Shown in pieces: positions 1-12,475 of a stretch of 64,000 nucleotides of DNA. The first letter of the stretch is position 1; the number at the start of each line of letters is the position of its first letter. Below the pieces are notes generated by a model. The model made no database searches. It saw only the letters and a list, made by a program, of their open reading frames with translations, and was not told the DNA's origin. The DNA is taken from the NCBI RefSeq assembly GCF_033958435.1, contig NC_134142.1, forward strand, positions 104,854,501-104,918,500, in the 5' to 3' direction. Made by a program: the position numbers and the translations under genes. This DNA is from Carettochelys insculpta (taxonomy: Eukaryota; Chordata; Testudines; Carettochelyidae).

Positions 1-327
1 CAGGCATGACATTTTAATATTAGAAGCTGGCATGATTGTGGTAACTGCTACTGATCCATGATCCCATGCCCTAATGGTCAGAGCAGCAAAAATATGCATG
101 TTCTTTTTTTGCAAATGATGTCCCCAGTCCTGCAAAGGAAGGATATCTGTAACTCGTGGCAGTGTAAGCAGTGGAGGTACCCCCACTGCACAAATTTTTG
201 CAGGATTAGGGCTGTAATTATCATTTATCAACAAAAATTAAGGTATTGCATGAAAATATATGGATTTCCACCAATTTAAAAGACATCAGCATCAGCTCCT
301 TTGGCCTTACTAATTATACAAGTGTAT

Positions 328-416
328 CTTAACCATTAAAACTAACACAACAGGAAATTAACCATATAAAACTAACCATTAACCATTAAAATTAACCATT
401 AAAGCTAACACAACAG
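328..416. repeat. Short degenerate tandem repeat (AACCATTAAA-type)
   Basis: The motif AACCATTAAA(A) recurs about five times between 330 and 405, interspersed with two copies of CTAACACAACAG. It is simple AT-rich local duplication, with no coding content. Confidence 0.55.
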
Positions 417-786
417 AAAATGCAACTATTGTAACTTATAGGCTTTATTTTGGAGCCAATTTATATAATTCTTTACTAAAAATACCAAGAATAAAGACTA
501 GGTAGTAAATTATGGCTTTACTTATGAAATATTACAACATTTATATAATGTTAAGATATAATTTATTTTATAAGATCAGTTTAGGCACAGAAAGGTAGTT
601 ACTATGACACACCATGCAAAATCCTTATGTCTAAACAAGTAGACAAACAAAAGTATATTTAAGATTTAGATTGATATAAGATAAAGTTAAACATATTATT
701 TCATTGAGTCTCTGTAATAAACACATAACCAGAAAACTTTACAACCTGTTGTATATGTCTAATCAGGATCAGTTTCTAAACTCAAG

Positions 787-1390
787 GGCTACAGTTACAC
801 TGAAAGGTTTGTCAACAAAACACTCCGCTTGTCTATACACAAAATGGGTTTTGTCGATAGTGTGTTGACAAAACTCAGTGCTTTCACCAGCAGTGTTCTG
901 CTTCAAAACATTTTTTTTATACATATGGAGGTATACATATCTCATAGGCTGCAAGGGACCTTGAGAGGTCATCCAATCCAGTCTCTTACCCTCTCAGCAG
1001 GACCAAGCACTATCCCTGACAGATTTTATTTTTAAGTCTATCTGCCATAGACCTCTAAAATGCCCCTTTAAGGAGTGAACTCACAACCCTGGGTTTACAA
1101 GCCCAATGCTCAAACCACTGAGCTATAACACTGTCACTGACAAATTTCTGTCGACAAACCAGCTATGTAAAAGCCCCAAGGGGCCTCTCTCAACAGATGA
1201 GACATCCACAACAACAGGCAGCTCTGTTTGCTGCGCTTCCAGGTGCTCGTTTTGTCAAGAGAGCAGCCAGGCAGTCCTGCTCTCCCAATTTGCTTTTGCA
1301 TGTGGCCGCATTCTGTCAACAGAAAATTTGTTGGAAAATCTCTTCCAACTGTGACTTTTGTCGACAGAACACTACAGTGTAACCGCAGGC
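787..1390. mobile_element. PIF/Harbinger-type MITE, family C, split by a SINE
   Basis: The left end is GGCTACAGTTACACTG and the right end, read inverted, is GCCTGCGGTTACACTG. Both continue into GTTTGTCAACAAAA / GTTCTGTCGACAAAA. Flanking 784-786 and 1391-1393 are both AAG, a perfect 3-bp target duplication. With the inserted SINE (about 940-1131) removed, roughly 410 bp remain, close to the 436-bp family copy at 61194. Repeated TGTCGACA/TGTCAACA motifs mark the family. It is non-coding. Confidence 0.75.
940..1131 (-). mobile_element. tRNA-derived SINE (turtle type), nested
   Basis: On the minus strand the element opens with an A-box-like TAGCTCAGTGG (1125-1115) and a B-box-like GGTTGTGAGTTCACTCC (1088-1072), the two internal RNA polymerase III promoter boxes. 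The tRNA-unrelated body ends in GGATGACCTCTCAAGGTCCC. I recognise this layout as the tRNA-derived SINE abundant in turtle genomes. It sits inside the MITE at 787-1390, so it inserted later. It is not a tRNA gene, because no acceptor stem closes. Confidence 0.8.
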
Positions 1391-2686
1391 AAGGTGTTTT
1401 TGGGGGGCTGTCGGGGAGGAGGAAGGGAATGTTTTCATTGATTTCCCTAATTGGAAACAACTGATCTTTTTTTCCTGTTTATTCATTTTTTAAATCCTAG
1501 CAGTTAACTTAGATTCTAATGTATCATAACACTTCAGACCTTAATCACAGAGTGGGTTTTTTGCTTGTAGCTTTTGTTTGAGTTTTAATTATGAAGACCT
1601 TGTGTCTCCAACCCAGAGCTGGGTTTTTAATTGCTAGTATGTATATCACGCAGACTTCAAAAGAAATAAGGGATGTTTATAATAAAGAGCACAAAGGGGA
1701 GCTTTGAAATGTCTACAGCCATACAAAGAGGCATAATTAAAAACCTATGGGTGCTTCTGCGATATGAGACCTATAATGTCTTTTACATACAGATATATTA
1801 ATAAAGCTGGCTTCTGTAACACTTATTGTTTGCAAAAAAAAAAGGATCTTATATAAAAATAATTGAGAAGTAATTACTATAAACCCAGAACAAACTGTAA
1901 AGCAGGAGAATATGATAGTATCAGAAGCCTTATTTTATACAAAATGATCCTCTACACTTGTGCTGTGTAACCTTAGCCCCTGAAATGTATCTATATTTCA
2001 GTATAGTTTTACAACTGCACTAAAAGAGAAAGGAAATTGTGTATTTAATGCATTCAAATAACAATTATCTTACCTCATACTGGAACAAATCTAACCTATT
2101 ATACTTGTAACCACACAGTATTCATAATGTTCACATAGACTCATTCATGAAGAGTAGGCTCTGAGCCAATTCCATAAATGTGTAATTGATAATCACAAAA
2201 TGCAAACTGTTGCACCTCACTGTTCTCTTCCCCCAGCTAATATGCACAGAAAAATGTAGCATTTTCCAGCTATTCAATAAAAAACACCAGTCACCTACAT
2301 GATGAGGCTCTTACCTATCTATTCAGTGCATCTAATACTGAAAAAATGACTGAAGTGTGTTTAGGAAACCGGGACATGCCTTCCTCTTATCCAACCATTC
2401 TAAGTTCATTCTATTTATGTGTGCTACATGAAACAATAAGCGTTAGGCTTCTATTTGGGTGTAGATAAGGCTCATACAGTAACTGATTTTAAAAAATATA
2501 TAGGATGTAAAAGAAACATATAAGTAAGAGAAAAATGCAATGCAGCATGGTTGAAGGTAAAAATACAGTACACTGTACAAAGCCAGCCCATGACATTTAA
2601 GTCACAATGCCTATAAATACAGACAATTCAGGTTAAAATACTGGCAGTGGAAGCCATAGCACAAACTTGTAGCATAGTCAACCCAG

Positions 2687-3046
2687 TGACAGAGAGATAG
2701 CTGTGTTAGTCTGTATTCTATCAAATCAAAAAAGCACTCATGCAGCACTTTAAAGACTAACAAAGTAATTTATTAGGTGATGAGCTTTCCTGGGATAGAC
2801 CCATTTCTTCAGACCATAGCCTACCAGAATAGACTCAATAGACAACACAGAAAAATTGCCAACCTTGATAACCATTTTTCTGATTTGTCAACCTTGATAA
2901 CAATTTTTGGACCTCTGTGCTTTATATATTGATTCTGTTCTGGTAAGGCTATGATCTGAAGAAGTGGGTTTGTCCCATGAAAGCTCATCACCTAATAAAT
3001 AATTCTGTTAGTCTTTCAAGTGCTACATGACTGCTTTTTCTTCTTG
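2687..3046. mobile_element. Inverted-repeat retroelement-like insertion (identity uncertain)
   Basis: Two halves are reverse complements. CAGCTATCTCTCTG-side sequence with AGACTAACA, AAAGCTCATCACCTAATAAA and CTGAAGAARTGGGT occurs inverted at 2690-2850 and direct at 2920-3046. The loop holds a tandem duplication (CAACCTTGATAAC, twice, near 2860 and 2889). The flanks 2674-2686 and 3047-3059 read ATAGTCAACCCAG and ATAGTTAACCCAG, 12 of 13 identical, which looks like a long target duplication. Similar sequence is very common in turtle genomes. I suspect a Penelope-like origin but cannot prove it. Confidence 0.6.
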
Positions 3047-3059
3047 ATAGTTAACCCAG

Positions 3060-4132
3060 GAGTCACTCATATCTAAGACTGCTAGAGCAATTCTGACCCT
3101 TTTGCAATAATGTCATTGCTTGAGTAACTTAAAGACTGGCCTTTATTTGATCTTCAAAGACCCTGGATGCTGAAAAAGACCATTGCAGGCTATTTCAATA
3201 GACAACTGCATGATGCATGTAAGCCTATTCTAGAGATTTATGTTTGCAACAGAAATAGAAAACTTAAAACAGACTCTTTTTAATGATAAATGATGTTACT
3301 GGGCTTAGCTGTGGTCACTAAAGAAAAACTAGAAGCCTTAGCAATAATAAGGCATACACTGGAGGTCGGACCCCTTGCATCCCAATCCTGTAAAGCAGGA
3401 GATGAACCTGAACCCACTTTGTTTATTCAAAACATCTGCATATAGAGCATGGGCTGTTGGACATACAATTTTCACATGCAGACATAAGATTTCTTCCAGG
3501 TAAGCAGATCATTCTGCTGAGCTCCGCTGTTTCATGGATCTTTAAAAATCTCCCCTGGCTGTTTCAGTTATAAATATATCAAATGATTATGACAACTTAT
3601 TTAAACACTACAAAGTAGCTCCCAAATACTGTGCCTTATACTCCTCTCTCAGTTATACCTATGCAACTCCACTGGAATCCATGGGCTAAGCCAAAGAATA
3701 ACAGCCTGAATTTCCTTCCAACAGGAAATTTCATGGAGGAACTTTTAGGGTAGGGTCGGTTTTAGTTTTTTTTGGGGTGGGGGGGAGGGTAGGACTGGTT
3801 TAACAAGAGCCTCCCACATTGATTAGAGACCAAGTGCCACAAATCTTCTGGAATTACAAGCTATGCAAATGGAAAAACTCCCATCAAATTCAGTGTTGCC
3901 ACAATTTCACCCTGGGCTTCTTTCAACTCAAAGAATAATTCAGTTGTTTAAAATAAAAAAAAACCTATCATGCTTCAAGTAGGATATTTGAAGAATAGGG
4001 TTAAACAATAATAATCAAAATGTGACATTCCACAACAGTCTATAAGAATACCTCACATGCTACTTGTACAAAAATGCATTAATCCTAAACCACATCCCTT
4101 TTCTTGTGGGATGCTTTTGTCTCTTTCTTTTA
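3060..4132. other. Intron stretch without recognised gene
   Basis: This is AT-rich unique-looking sequence with a G-rich run near 3771-3795 (TTTTTTGGGGTGGGGGGGAG). Around 3655-3700 there is a short old palindrome-type relic (CAACTCCACTGGAATC). Nothing else was recognised. Confidence 0.5.
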
Positions 4133-4554
4133 GACTACATGTACATGGAAGGGTTTTTTCCAGCAAAACTGGGCTTTTGTCGGAAAAAAACAGTGGAGCG
4201 TCTTCACGCAGAACGTGCTTTGTCAAAACTTGGAACATCTACCAGCAGCATTACACTTCTCCGCATTCAGGTACAACACCTTTCTCAACAGTTTCCTGTC
4301 AACAAAACAGCCATCTACATATTCTGGGGCCCTTCTGTCAACAGACAGGGACTCCAGTTAAAGAGGGAGCCCATTTGCAGAGCTCCCAGTCAGCTGTTCT
4401 GTTGAGAGCAGGCTGGTCAGTCTGGCTGCTCTCTGTCAAAAGAGTGCATTCCTCTGCTTTTATGTGCAGACACAATCTGTCGACAGAAGTTTTGCCAGGA
4501 AATACCTTCCAACAGTCGCTTCTGTCAACAGATTATTCTCATGTAGACACAGTC
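4133..4554. mobile_element. PIF/Harbinger-type MITE, family C, diverged
   Basis: The right end, inverted, is GACTGTGTCTACATGAG, and the left end GACTACATGTACATGG is its decayed partner. The interior carries the family C motifs TGTCAACAGA and TGTCGACAGA and CTGCTCTCTGTCAAAAGA, as in the copy at 61194. Length 422 bp fits the family. The flanks (TTA left, AAA right) do not form a clean target duplication. Confidence 0.65.
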
Positions 4555-4945
4555 AAAGTGTCCGGAGATTGAGATAGTTAACCATTGTAAGAGAACTAAC
4601 ATAATACATTAAAGTTTGTAACAAAATTGAAATGAGAGGAATTATTATTAACTCTACTTGTAATTAATTTTTAAACATGAAGTCTTTGTTTTTCAAACAC
4701 ACCCGTCACTTTAAAGAAACAGGTTGAGTTGGCTGGAAAGAAAAATGTGTTAATTTATTAATTTTGTTTCCAACATATACTTGAAATAGAGGGAATACAA
4801 AACCTGAACTTTGCATCATTCCATTCCCATAGTCCCATCCAAGTCAGTGGGAGTTTTGAATGTGTACCAATTCAGTGTTCACGCATTAAAATGTACATAT
4901 TCTCCTATTCAATGACTAAAATATTATGTCAGCATTAAATATTTA

Positions 4946-5143
<198 letters not shown>

Positions 5144-5975
5144 TCAAAGAAGGAATGAATCTGAGGCCAAATGGTCTTTCATCTACTTCATGTAAACACA
5201 TTGTTACTCCATTGAGGTTAGTAGAATTAATGTGGATTTAAAAGGATATAAATAAGAGGAGAGCTTGGTTCAGAATATATATGCTTGCCAATTTATGTGG
5301 ATGAACTGTTACTCCATGTACAAATTTTATCTTTTGCCTTTACACGTTATTGCACATTCAAAAATACTCTTGAAGATATAGGTTTTTGGAAATTTGGCTC
5401 ACAGTGACCCTCACAAACACATTTTTACCCATGTCAATGCAGGAGGTATCCTATAATATCTTCATGAAATTCATAAAAGCAGTCTACATTTCTAGTGTTC
5501 ACAGTATCAGAATTTTTCCATTAAGATATGCAACAATTAGAAGATTGGCATTTAAGTTTTGAAGGTCTTACTGAATTCCAAACCATGAGCCAAATACAGA
5601 AGGCTTTATTCAGACAAAATTCTCACTGAAGTTACTTCACTACAGAGATAGTGGGAGTTTGGCCTCAACAAGTCCTGAAGGATCAGACTTAATTTCATTG
5701 AGAACTTAGCTGTGGAATATAATATAATCCTCAGTTAAATAAAAAAGCTCTCTTCTGGCCCTTTCACAGAACTGTACGAATTTAACCTTGCAAAAATTAA
5801 TCATAAAAGACATTTAAAGGTAAATTACAGCTAAATAACAGCACAGAACACTGACAGCCAAGGCTGGTGGCTGGAAACAAACTTTATTGGACCGTGAGAA
5901 ACTTGGTCACCCAGCTAACTAAAATTATGCCACATACAGATGTTGCTGGACAAGAGATTTCCAGATTAGAGAGGT

Positions 5976-6545
5976 TCAACCAGTACTAAATTTTGTCCGA
6001 TTTGTACTTGTCCAGTTTACAAGATCATACAGATCATAGTGTATGATTTTTTGGTCCTCTTCTGTGGTGGCAGTACCTCCCAACTTTGCGTTATACATAC
6101 ATTTTATTATCACACTCTCAGTTTTGGTGCCATGGTGAGTAATAAAAATGTCAAGGAAGAACCGTCCTAAAACTGATGCCTGAAGAACTCCACTGACAAC
6201 TTCTCTCCAGCCTGACCTTTCACTTTCCATTATGACCTCTTGTAATCTCCCCTGTAACCAGTTCCTTATCCGCCTTTTAGTTCTCATACTAATCTTCATC
6301 TTCTCCAATTTAAGTAATAATTTCCCATGCGTAACTGTATCAAACACCTCACTGAAATCTAAGTAGCTTAGATCTACTGTATATCCTTTGTGTAAAAAAT
6401 CTAGTTACCTTCTCAAAGGAGATCAGACTGGTTTGGCACAATCTACCTTTTGCAAAACCATGTTGTATTTTATCCCATTTATCTTTCACCTCTATGCCTT
6501 AAACACTTTCTCTTTCAAAATTTCTTCTTATTACCTCTCAGTATC
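5976..6545 (-). mobile_element. CR1 LINE fragment, reverse transcriptase region
   Basis: Translation of 6347-5976 on the minus strand gives FDTVTHGKLLLKLEKM, RNWLQGRLQE, SGWREVVSGV and VNWTSTN. This is the CR1 reverse transcriptase block around the YADD motif. The catalytic FADDT is changed to MYNAK, so it is dead. CR1-like nucleotide similarity continues upstream in the minus sense to about 6545, where the frame is lost. It is truncated at both ends. Confidence 0.75.
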
Positions 6546-7010
6546 AAACCAATAATTGATATTAATAGAGGTTGTATTGGACACAGACAGTGCTTTACAA
6601 ATGTATAATAAGGTGCCAACTTCTGACCCTTTTTACTCCAAAGCAACCCCACTGACTTAACAAGAGTTATTTGGATGTAATGAAGGCAGATGTGACTTAA
6701 GCTCTCTGCGATGAATTATTTGCAAATGAAAGCCCAAATCCTGGCTCACGTTATCGTGCAAGCCATCTTGCTGGGAGTACTCACGTGAGTGAGAAGAGCA
6801 GGACTGGTACCAATCTTACCCACTTACAATACAGAAGAGAACACTGTGTTCCAACACAAGGGCATGGTCACAGAGGAGATCAGCATTGGACGGGATTACA
6901 AAAGAGATGTGCATTATAGAGGGGGTTAAAGGATAAAAAGAAAGTAATCTAGCCTATGAATTTTTTAAGATGCAAATTATTTCATTCTAACACACATCTT
7001 AACTTTCCAC

Positions 7011-7638
7011 AGCTGCGTCTACACGTGCACGCTACTTCGAAGTAGCGGCACCAACTTCGACGTTAGGCGGCGAGACGTCGAAGTCGCTAACCTCATGAGG
7101 AGATAGGAATAGCGCCCTACTTCGACGTTCAACGTCGAAGTAGGGACCGTGTAGACGATCCGCGTCCCGCAACGTCGAAATTGCTGGGTCCTCCATGGCG
7201 GCCATCAGCTGGGGGGTTGAGAGATGCTCTCTCTCCAGCCCCTGCGGGGCTCTATGGTCACCGTGGGCAGCAGCCCTTAGCCCAGGGCTTCTGGCTGCTT
7301 CTGCGGCAGCTGGGGATCTATGCTGCAGGCACAGGGTCTGCAACCAGTTGTCAGCTCTGTGGATCTTGTGTTGTTTAGTGCAACTGTGTCTGGGAGGGGC
7401 CCTTTAAGGGAGCGGCTGGCTGTTGAGCCTGCCCTGTGACCCTGTCTGCAGCTGTGCCTGGCATCCCTATTTCGATGTGTGCTACTTTGACGTGTAGACG
7501 TTCCCTCGCTGCGCCTATTTCGATGTTGGGCTGAGCAACGTCGAAGTTGAACATCGACGTTGCCGGCCCTGGAGGACGTGTAGACGTTATTCATCGAAAT
7601 AGACTATTTCGATGTTGGCTGCACGTGTAGACGTAGCC
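7011..7638. mobile_element. PIF/Harbinger-type MITE, family D
   Basis: The ends are AGCTGCGTCTACACGTGCA and, inverted, GGCTACGTCTACACGTGCA. The flanks 7008-7010 and 7639-7641 are both CAC, a perfect 3-bp target duplication. The interior is GC-rich (unlike the surrounding intron) with TTCGAAGTAG, CGACGTT and CAACGTCGAAGT motifs in inverted pairs, and a roughly 250-bp central part that is not obviously palindromic. Open reading frames across it on both strands are by-products of base composition. Confidence 0.75.
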
Positions 7639-8294
7639 CACATGTGAAAAAGCAGTTTCAAGTAAACCACATTGCGACCATCAAAAGATCAAGGTTTTAA
7701 CTGCAATACGTTTATGCCATGCAAGCCTCCTTGAAAAGGCAACATAGCTTTTTATTATTTTTGAAGCAGTATTTTAGTAGAAAAGCCAATTTATTTACTA
7801 ATTATCTCTTTCCATAAAAGGTCCAATTTAAGAAGCTGTAAATTGCAACAGACACTGTTAAAATACGTATTATACAATAAAACAAATTATTTAATTTTAA
7901 CAAATACAAGCATGTATTATTTTTATGAGTTTTGGCCTGGTAATAGAAGAATCAACAAATAATCATTACCAATAGAACATTATAATTTGTTGTTTTTTGT
8001 GATACCATCAGTTTAAAAAGACGTCTCTCCATTGCTCTCCTGCCAAAATTTCAGGCCTTCCTCCATGCAAAAGAACCTTTTGACTTTATTTTGATGTTTA
8101 ATGTAGTCTATGGGTGTTAATGACTTTCAACCAGGATTCTTTCTTTCAACTGATGATAGATATAACAGTAGCAAGATACAATGAAATGATCTCAAGAGAG
8201 CTGAGAAGAAATTCACCTTTGAATCATGTATTTTTGCAAATACAAATATGCATATACAAAAATATAAAAATATATTTTTCAATACCGACACTAA

Positions 8295-8719
8295 GCCTAT
8301 GTCTACATCACAGAAATCTTTCTAAAGAAGCCCTTCCAGAAGATCTCTTCCAAAAGAACTTCATTTGAAAGAGTTTATGCACACATAAAAAAGCAGATTG
8401 AAAGAGTGATCTGCTCTTTTGAAAGAGAGCATCCACACAGGCCCTGCTCTTTCTACAGAACAGGACAATGATCAAAAACTCAGGCCTCACCAAGACTGGT
8501 CTTTTGAAAGAAGGGCCCCGAGGAGTGGCTACACATTTTCTTTCGAAAGGTGTTCTTTCTGAAATAGGAGTGGAAGAATCCTTTTGAAAGGACTGCTGCA
8601 TTCCTTTGATTTACTTTCCAAAGAACGCTTTTTGTGTGTAGACACTCAGTGGGATATTTTGAAAGAGCCCCCTTCTTTTGAAAACTCTTTTGAAAGAACT
8701 TGCTAGTATACATGCAGCC
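8295..8719. mobile_element. PIF/Harbinger-type MITE, family E
   Basis: The left end is GCCTATGTCTACATCACAG and the right end, inverted, is GGGCTGCATGTATACTAGC. The interior is built from CTTTTGAAAGA / TCTTTCGAAAG palindromes in inverted order. At 425 bp it has the MITE size of the other families. No clean target duplication is visible (TAA versus CTG). Confidence 0.65.
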
Positions 8720-11170
8720 CTGAGCATATGAAGATGGATAGAAGGATGAGCCTAAGTGCCTCTTTCTCTTAACATAGTCACGTACATAGTTTCAGTTTAA
8801 TTATTGAAAATATTTGCATGGAAGTGTTTCTTTAAAAGATAATAGACTGCACAGGTATTGCATTTCTCTGTTCTGAATAAACAGCTCATAATTATTTGCT
8901 ATTTCATTTGTTTACTGGGCAATCTCATGAAAGTTAGGAAAATACAAAGGGTGAATTTTAAGCATTGTGAACATTTACTCTAATTATAGCTTCTTCTTGG
9001 TTGAATTCCAGAAGGTCTGCAACTGGTGAGGATCAGTTTGCATAATTCTTAATTTAAGTAATCATAATATGTTCATCGAGCTCGCTGAAGACACCGGAAG
9101 TTGGACATTTACCTAGATGGAAAGGGTACTAAGCAGCTTGCAATGCAAAATATGTTCCTCCCTGAGCCTTTGTATATACATTCACACACAAACCCTGAAA
9201 TGGTTCTAGGGTGAGGAAGAGTTGTGGGGTTTTTTCCCTTAGTACTGAAGGTTAGTTTCCCTAGACATATATAAAATTTTGAAAGCTGCCTTCCTGCAGA
9301 GGCAACATTTCTTCAGTAGTGATATTCTATTTCCTGGTTTAGCTCATTAAGCAAACAGGACTGAATCAGAACACCTGATTCCAATACCACTGACTTTGTG
9401 GAAGTCTGGACCCAAATCTGGAGTGCAACGCTATCTTGAGAGTCAGCTGAACCAAGACCCCCACCACAACAGCAGGAATCCAGGCATTTGTGAAGTTCAG
9501 CGATGTTTTAGGTTTAGGACTGTTATGAACTAAGTAAGAAAAGTGATTATTCTTGATAAATGTGCACCTTTGGGTTCTGAATGGGCCAAGCACACTTTCT
9601 ACTGGCTTATATCCCAGGCCAACTCAGCCATGTCAATAGAGTTACACAGGATGTATGTCAGAACAGAATGGGGCACAGTAAGCCAGTGGAGCACAGCATT
9701 TGACTCCACATATTTTATGTTGTTGAAAATTCTAAGATAACTTTTCTTCCCAAGATAACCAGAGTAAATGTGTGCACTATAAGTAGAGTTTGGATGATCT
9801 ATTAAAATCTGTTTCTTTAAAACTATGATGTTTATGGCATAATTTCCACCCCTCAATATTTCTTTTAGTAACATTAATTGTTCCAGGGGGTAAAAGTACT
9901 GTAGGATTCTCCCTCAGTGTGGTACGGTTCATGAGAATGGTGGATGAGAAGATTGTTACAAGATAAACAAGCTGGGAAAATAAAGGTAAAAGAATCCTAG
10001 ATGGAAGCTGAAAAGGCTCCCTCCATGAACACAAAGCATTGATTAAAACAATTAGCATTTGTCCACCAGTTAATCAATCAGCCATGGAATGGATGGAATC
10101 CAGCACTCTGTTTTAAGAATGGTGATGAAGAACGGGGTGCTAACTATCACAAGCAAGCTCTTAAGTTCTTCTGACTAAATGAAAGCCATCTCCCTCTTGT
10201 CAAGAAAAAACTTCTGCATGTTCTCTCCCTCTCTCTCTCTCTCTCTCTCTAGTTTATTCCAATCTCGTAACCTTGAACAAGTGAACAATCCAAACTATAT
10301 CTTGCATGAATATTGTAAAACCTTATAATGGCCTGGGTCCATTCACATAGTTTCAGGTTGTTTTTAATTTACTAAAGTAGCCTCTCACTACTTTCTTTGA
10401 AATACAGATATGAAGAAAGCATTCATGCCATGTGTGTTTTTGTTTTTTATGGTAAAGTCATACATAAAAGAAAGCCTAAATGTAAGAGTGCAGCAGCAAA
10501 ACTTCAAAGCTCTGTCAGACATTATTATTTCAAATCAGCTTTGACTTTTTGAGACTTAATAAAACAGTATAGTATACGATGGCATATTTACAGCACCCAT
10601 ATCAATGATCAACTGAACTGTCTTACTCCTACTACCTTGCAGTGCCTTGTTATTTTTTTATAATAATCTTCTTTCAAAACATGTTGTAACAATACTGTAA
10701 GCTGATAATTATTACTGATATGAATTCTAAAACATGACTTGTTTGCATACAATTCTTTTTGAATACATACATTACATTGTGACAGAAGACAAAAGCACAC
10801 TGATTTATTAATAATGACTGCAAATGCACTGTAAATTCATAAACAATGAATGGAGATGTATACAGAAAGGAAATTCAATCAAAGGTGCATGTGACATTTT
10901 GCTAAGTGTATCTAAAATATGTTAGAACTCAAGGGGGTGTTCAAAAAGCCTGGGAGAAAATAGAGCACAAGAGCTAATATTTCAAAGGATGACATAACCG
11001 ATCAGCGTTATAGAAAATGAGTGTCGTATAATTAAAAACATGACAATTCCCATCCTTGTTTTCAGGAATGCAATGAGATCTCACGGAACATAACAGGTGT
11101 TCATTATGCTTTAGAAAGCTTTAGGTATGTCCCAAAATGTGAAACTTCCTCTATCTTCACTGTGGAAGAT
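8720..11170. other. Intron stretch with simple repeat only
   Basis: No gene seen. A (CT)n microsatellite sits at about 10225-10250. A weak old palindromic relic (ACCACTGACTTTGTGG) is near 9386. The rest is unrecognised AT-rich sequence. Confidence 0.5.
10225..10251. repeat. (CT)n microsatellite
   Basis: Uninterrupted CTCTCTCTCTCT run following TCTCCCTCTCT. Confidence 0.9.
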
Positions 11171-11181
11171 TCCCTAAGGCT

Positions 11182-11363
11182 CAGTGTTTCCCAGAGTGTG
11201 GTATGTGTACCACCAGTGGTATACGACAGGATTTGAAGAGGTATGTGACAGAAAGTAAATTACTAAAACTCAGGAGATAAGCACAGGATGTGAGAGGGGG
11301 GTACACAGATAACCCTGAAGTCGTGAAAGGGATATGCTAACATTGTAATTTTGGGAAACACCA
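11182..11363. mobile_element. hAT-type short non-autonomous element
   Basis: The left end is CAGTGTTTCCC and the right end GGGAAACACCA, which are imperfect inverted termini of hAT style. The interior GGTATGTGTACCACCAGTGG matches a common amniote hAT-derived repeat I recognise. The flanks share CCTAAG on both sides, but the exact 8-bp duplication is blurred. Confidence 0.6.
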
Positions 11364-11534
11364 CCCTAAGCCATACTCATTATTTGCCTTCACTTGTTTT
11401 TCATTCCACAATAAGAGAAGTCAGCATTGCATGGATCACGCTAAGTCAAATGAGATGGGGGCCTCAGATAAGTCAACACTGCATGAAAGAAATTGTGTAT
11501 AGGGAATTATCCCATTAGAAATACTGGTTAAAAG

Positions 11535-11993
11535 GGCTGTGTTTACACTACCACCCTCCTTTGACGGGAGAATGGTGAGTAGGGTGTTGGGAGTTTACTA
11601 ATGAAGTGCTGTGCTGCATATGCAGCACTTCATTAAGCAAATTCCCCCGCTCGGCAACATCAAAGTTTTAAACTTCGAAGTACTGGCTCGCATTTAGCCA
11701 CGGCTCACCTGCTGGTACATCGAAGTGCTGGGGCAACTTTGAAGTCCCTTTATTTCAACAAAATTTTGAGGAGTAAAGGGACTTTGAAGTTGCCCCGGCA
11801 CTTTGAAGTACCAGCAGGTGAGCCTCGGCTAGATGCAAGCCAGTACTTCGAAGTTTAAAACTTCGAAGTTGCCACGGGGGTGGGGAATTTGCCTAATGAA
11901 GTGCTGCATATGCAGTGCAGCACTTCTTCAGTAAACTCCCAACACCCTACTCACCATCCTCCCTTTGAAGGAGGGTGGTAGTGTAGACAAGCC
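11535..11993. mobile_element. PIF/Harbinger-type MITE, family A
   Basis: The ends are GGCTGTGTTTACACTACCA and, inverted, GGCTTGTCTACACTACCA. The two arms mirror each other almost throughout. In order they carry GGGAGTTTACTAATGAAGTG, a sub-palindrome GCATATGC-GCAGCACTTC, AACTTCGAAGTACTGGC and TTTGAAGTCCCTTTA, around a centre near 11765. Flanks AAG / CAG agree at two of three bases. Confidence 0.8.
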
Positions 11994-12244
11994 CAGGGGG
12001 GGAAAAAGTCCTTTTTTCCCTTACAAAAGCTAAGTGAGACCTTTTTAGTTTTGCTTTTTGTTTTGTTTTGTTTGTAAACTGCCTACAACAAATTCCTAGC
12101 CTGAGACTGGGTCACCTAGCTTTTAGCAAAATGCAGATAAAAATGAGCAGCCTTCAGTTTTATCACTTATCTTTTTTTTTTCCCCAAATCCAAACTACTG
12201 GTAAACAACAGTAATAGTTGCTCGCCCTTCTCCTCTCCTTAACT

Positions 12245-12475
12245 TCACTTCGACGATGTCCACAGTTAAACTGTTACAGCAGCACAGCTGCACCATGGTG
12301 GCACTTGGGTGTAGATACTACAGCGCCAAGAGTTCTCCTGTCACTGTAATTAATCCACTTTCCCAAGAGACAGTAGCTAGGTCAAGAACAGAATTCATCC
12401 ACTGACTTAGTGCTATTAAACTGACGTTAAGTCAACTTAATAACATCATTCAGGGGTGTAAAACATTCACACCTG
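12245..12475. mobile_element. Degenerate DNA-transposon relic
   Basis: GTGTAGATACTACAGCG, CCTGTCACTGTAATTAATCC and AGGGGTGTAAAACATTCAC follow the order of a widespread turtle non-autonomous DNA element that I recognise from memory. Both ends are eroded, so family and limits are approximate. Confidence 0.45.

Noticed and set aside
1072..1126. Possible tRNA gene
   Set aside because: A- and B-box sequences are present but no cloverleaf with a closed acceptor stem follows, and the body continues as a SINE.
10935..11045. GGGGTGTTCAAAAAGCCTGG as a possible mariner end
   Set aside because: No inverted partner or TA duplication found; left unassigned.
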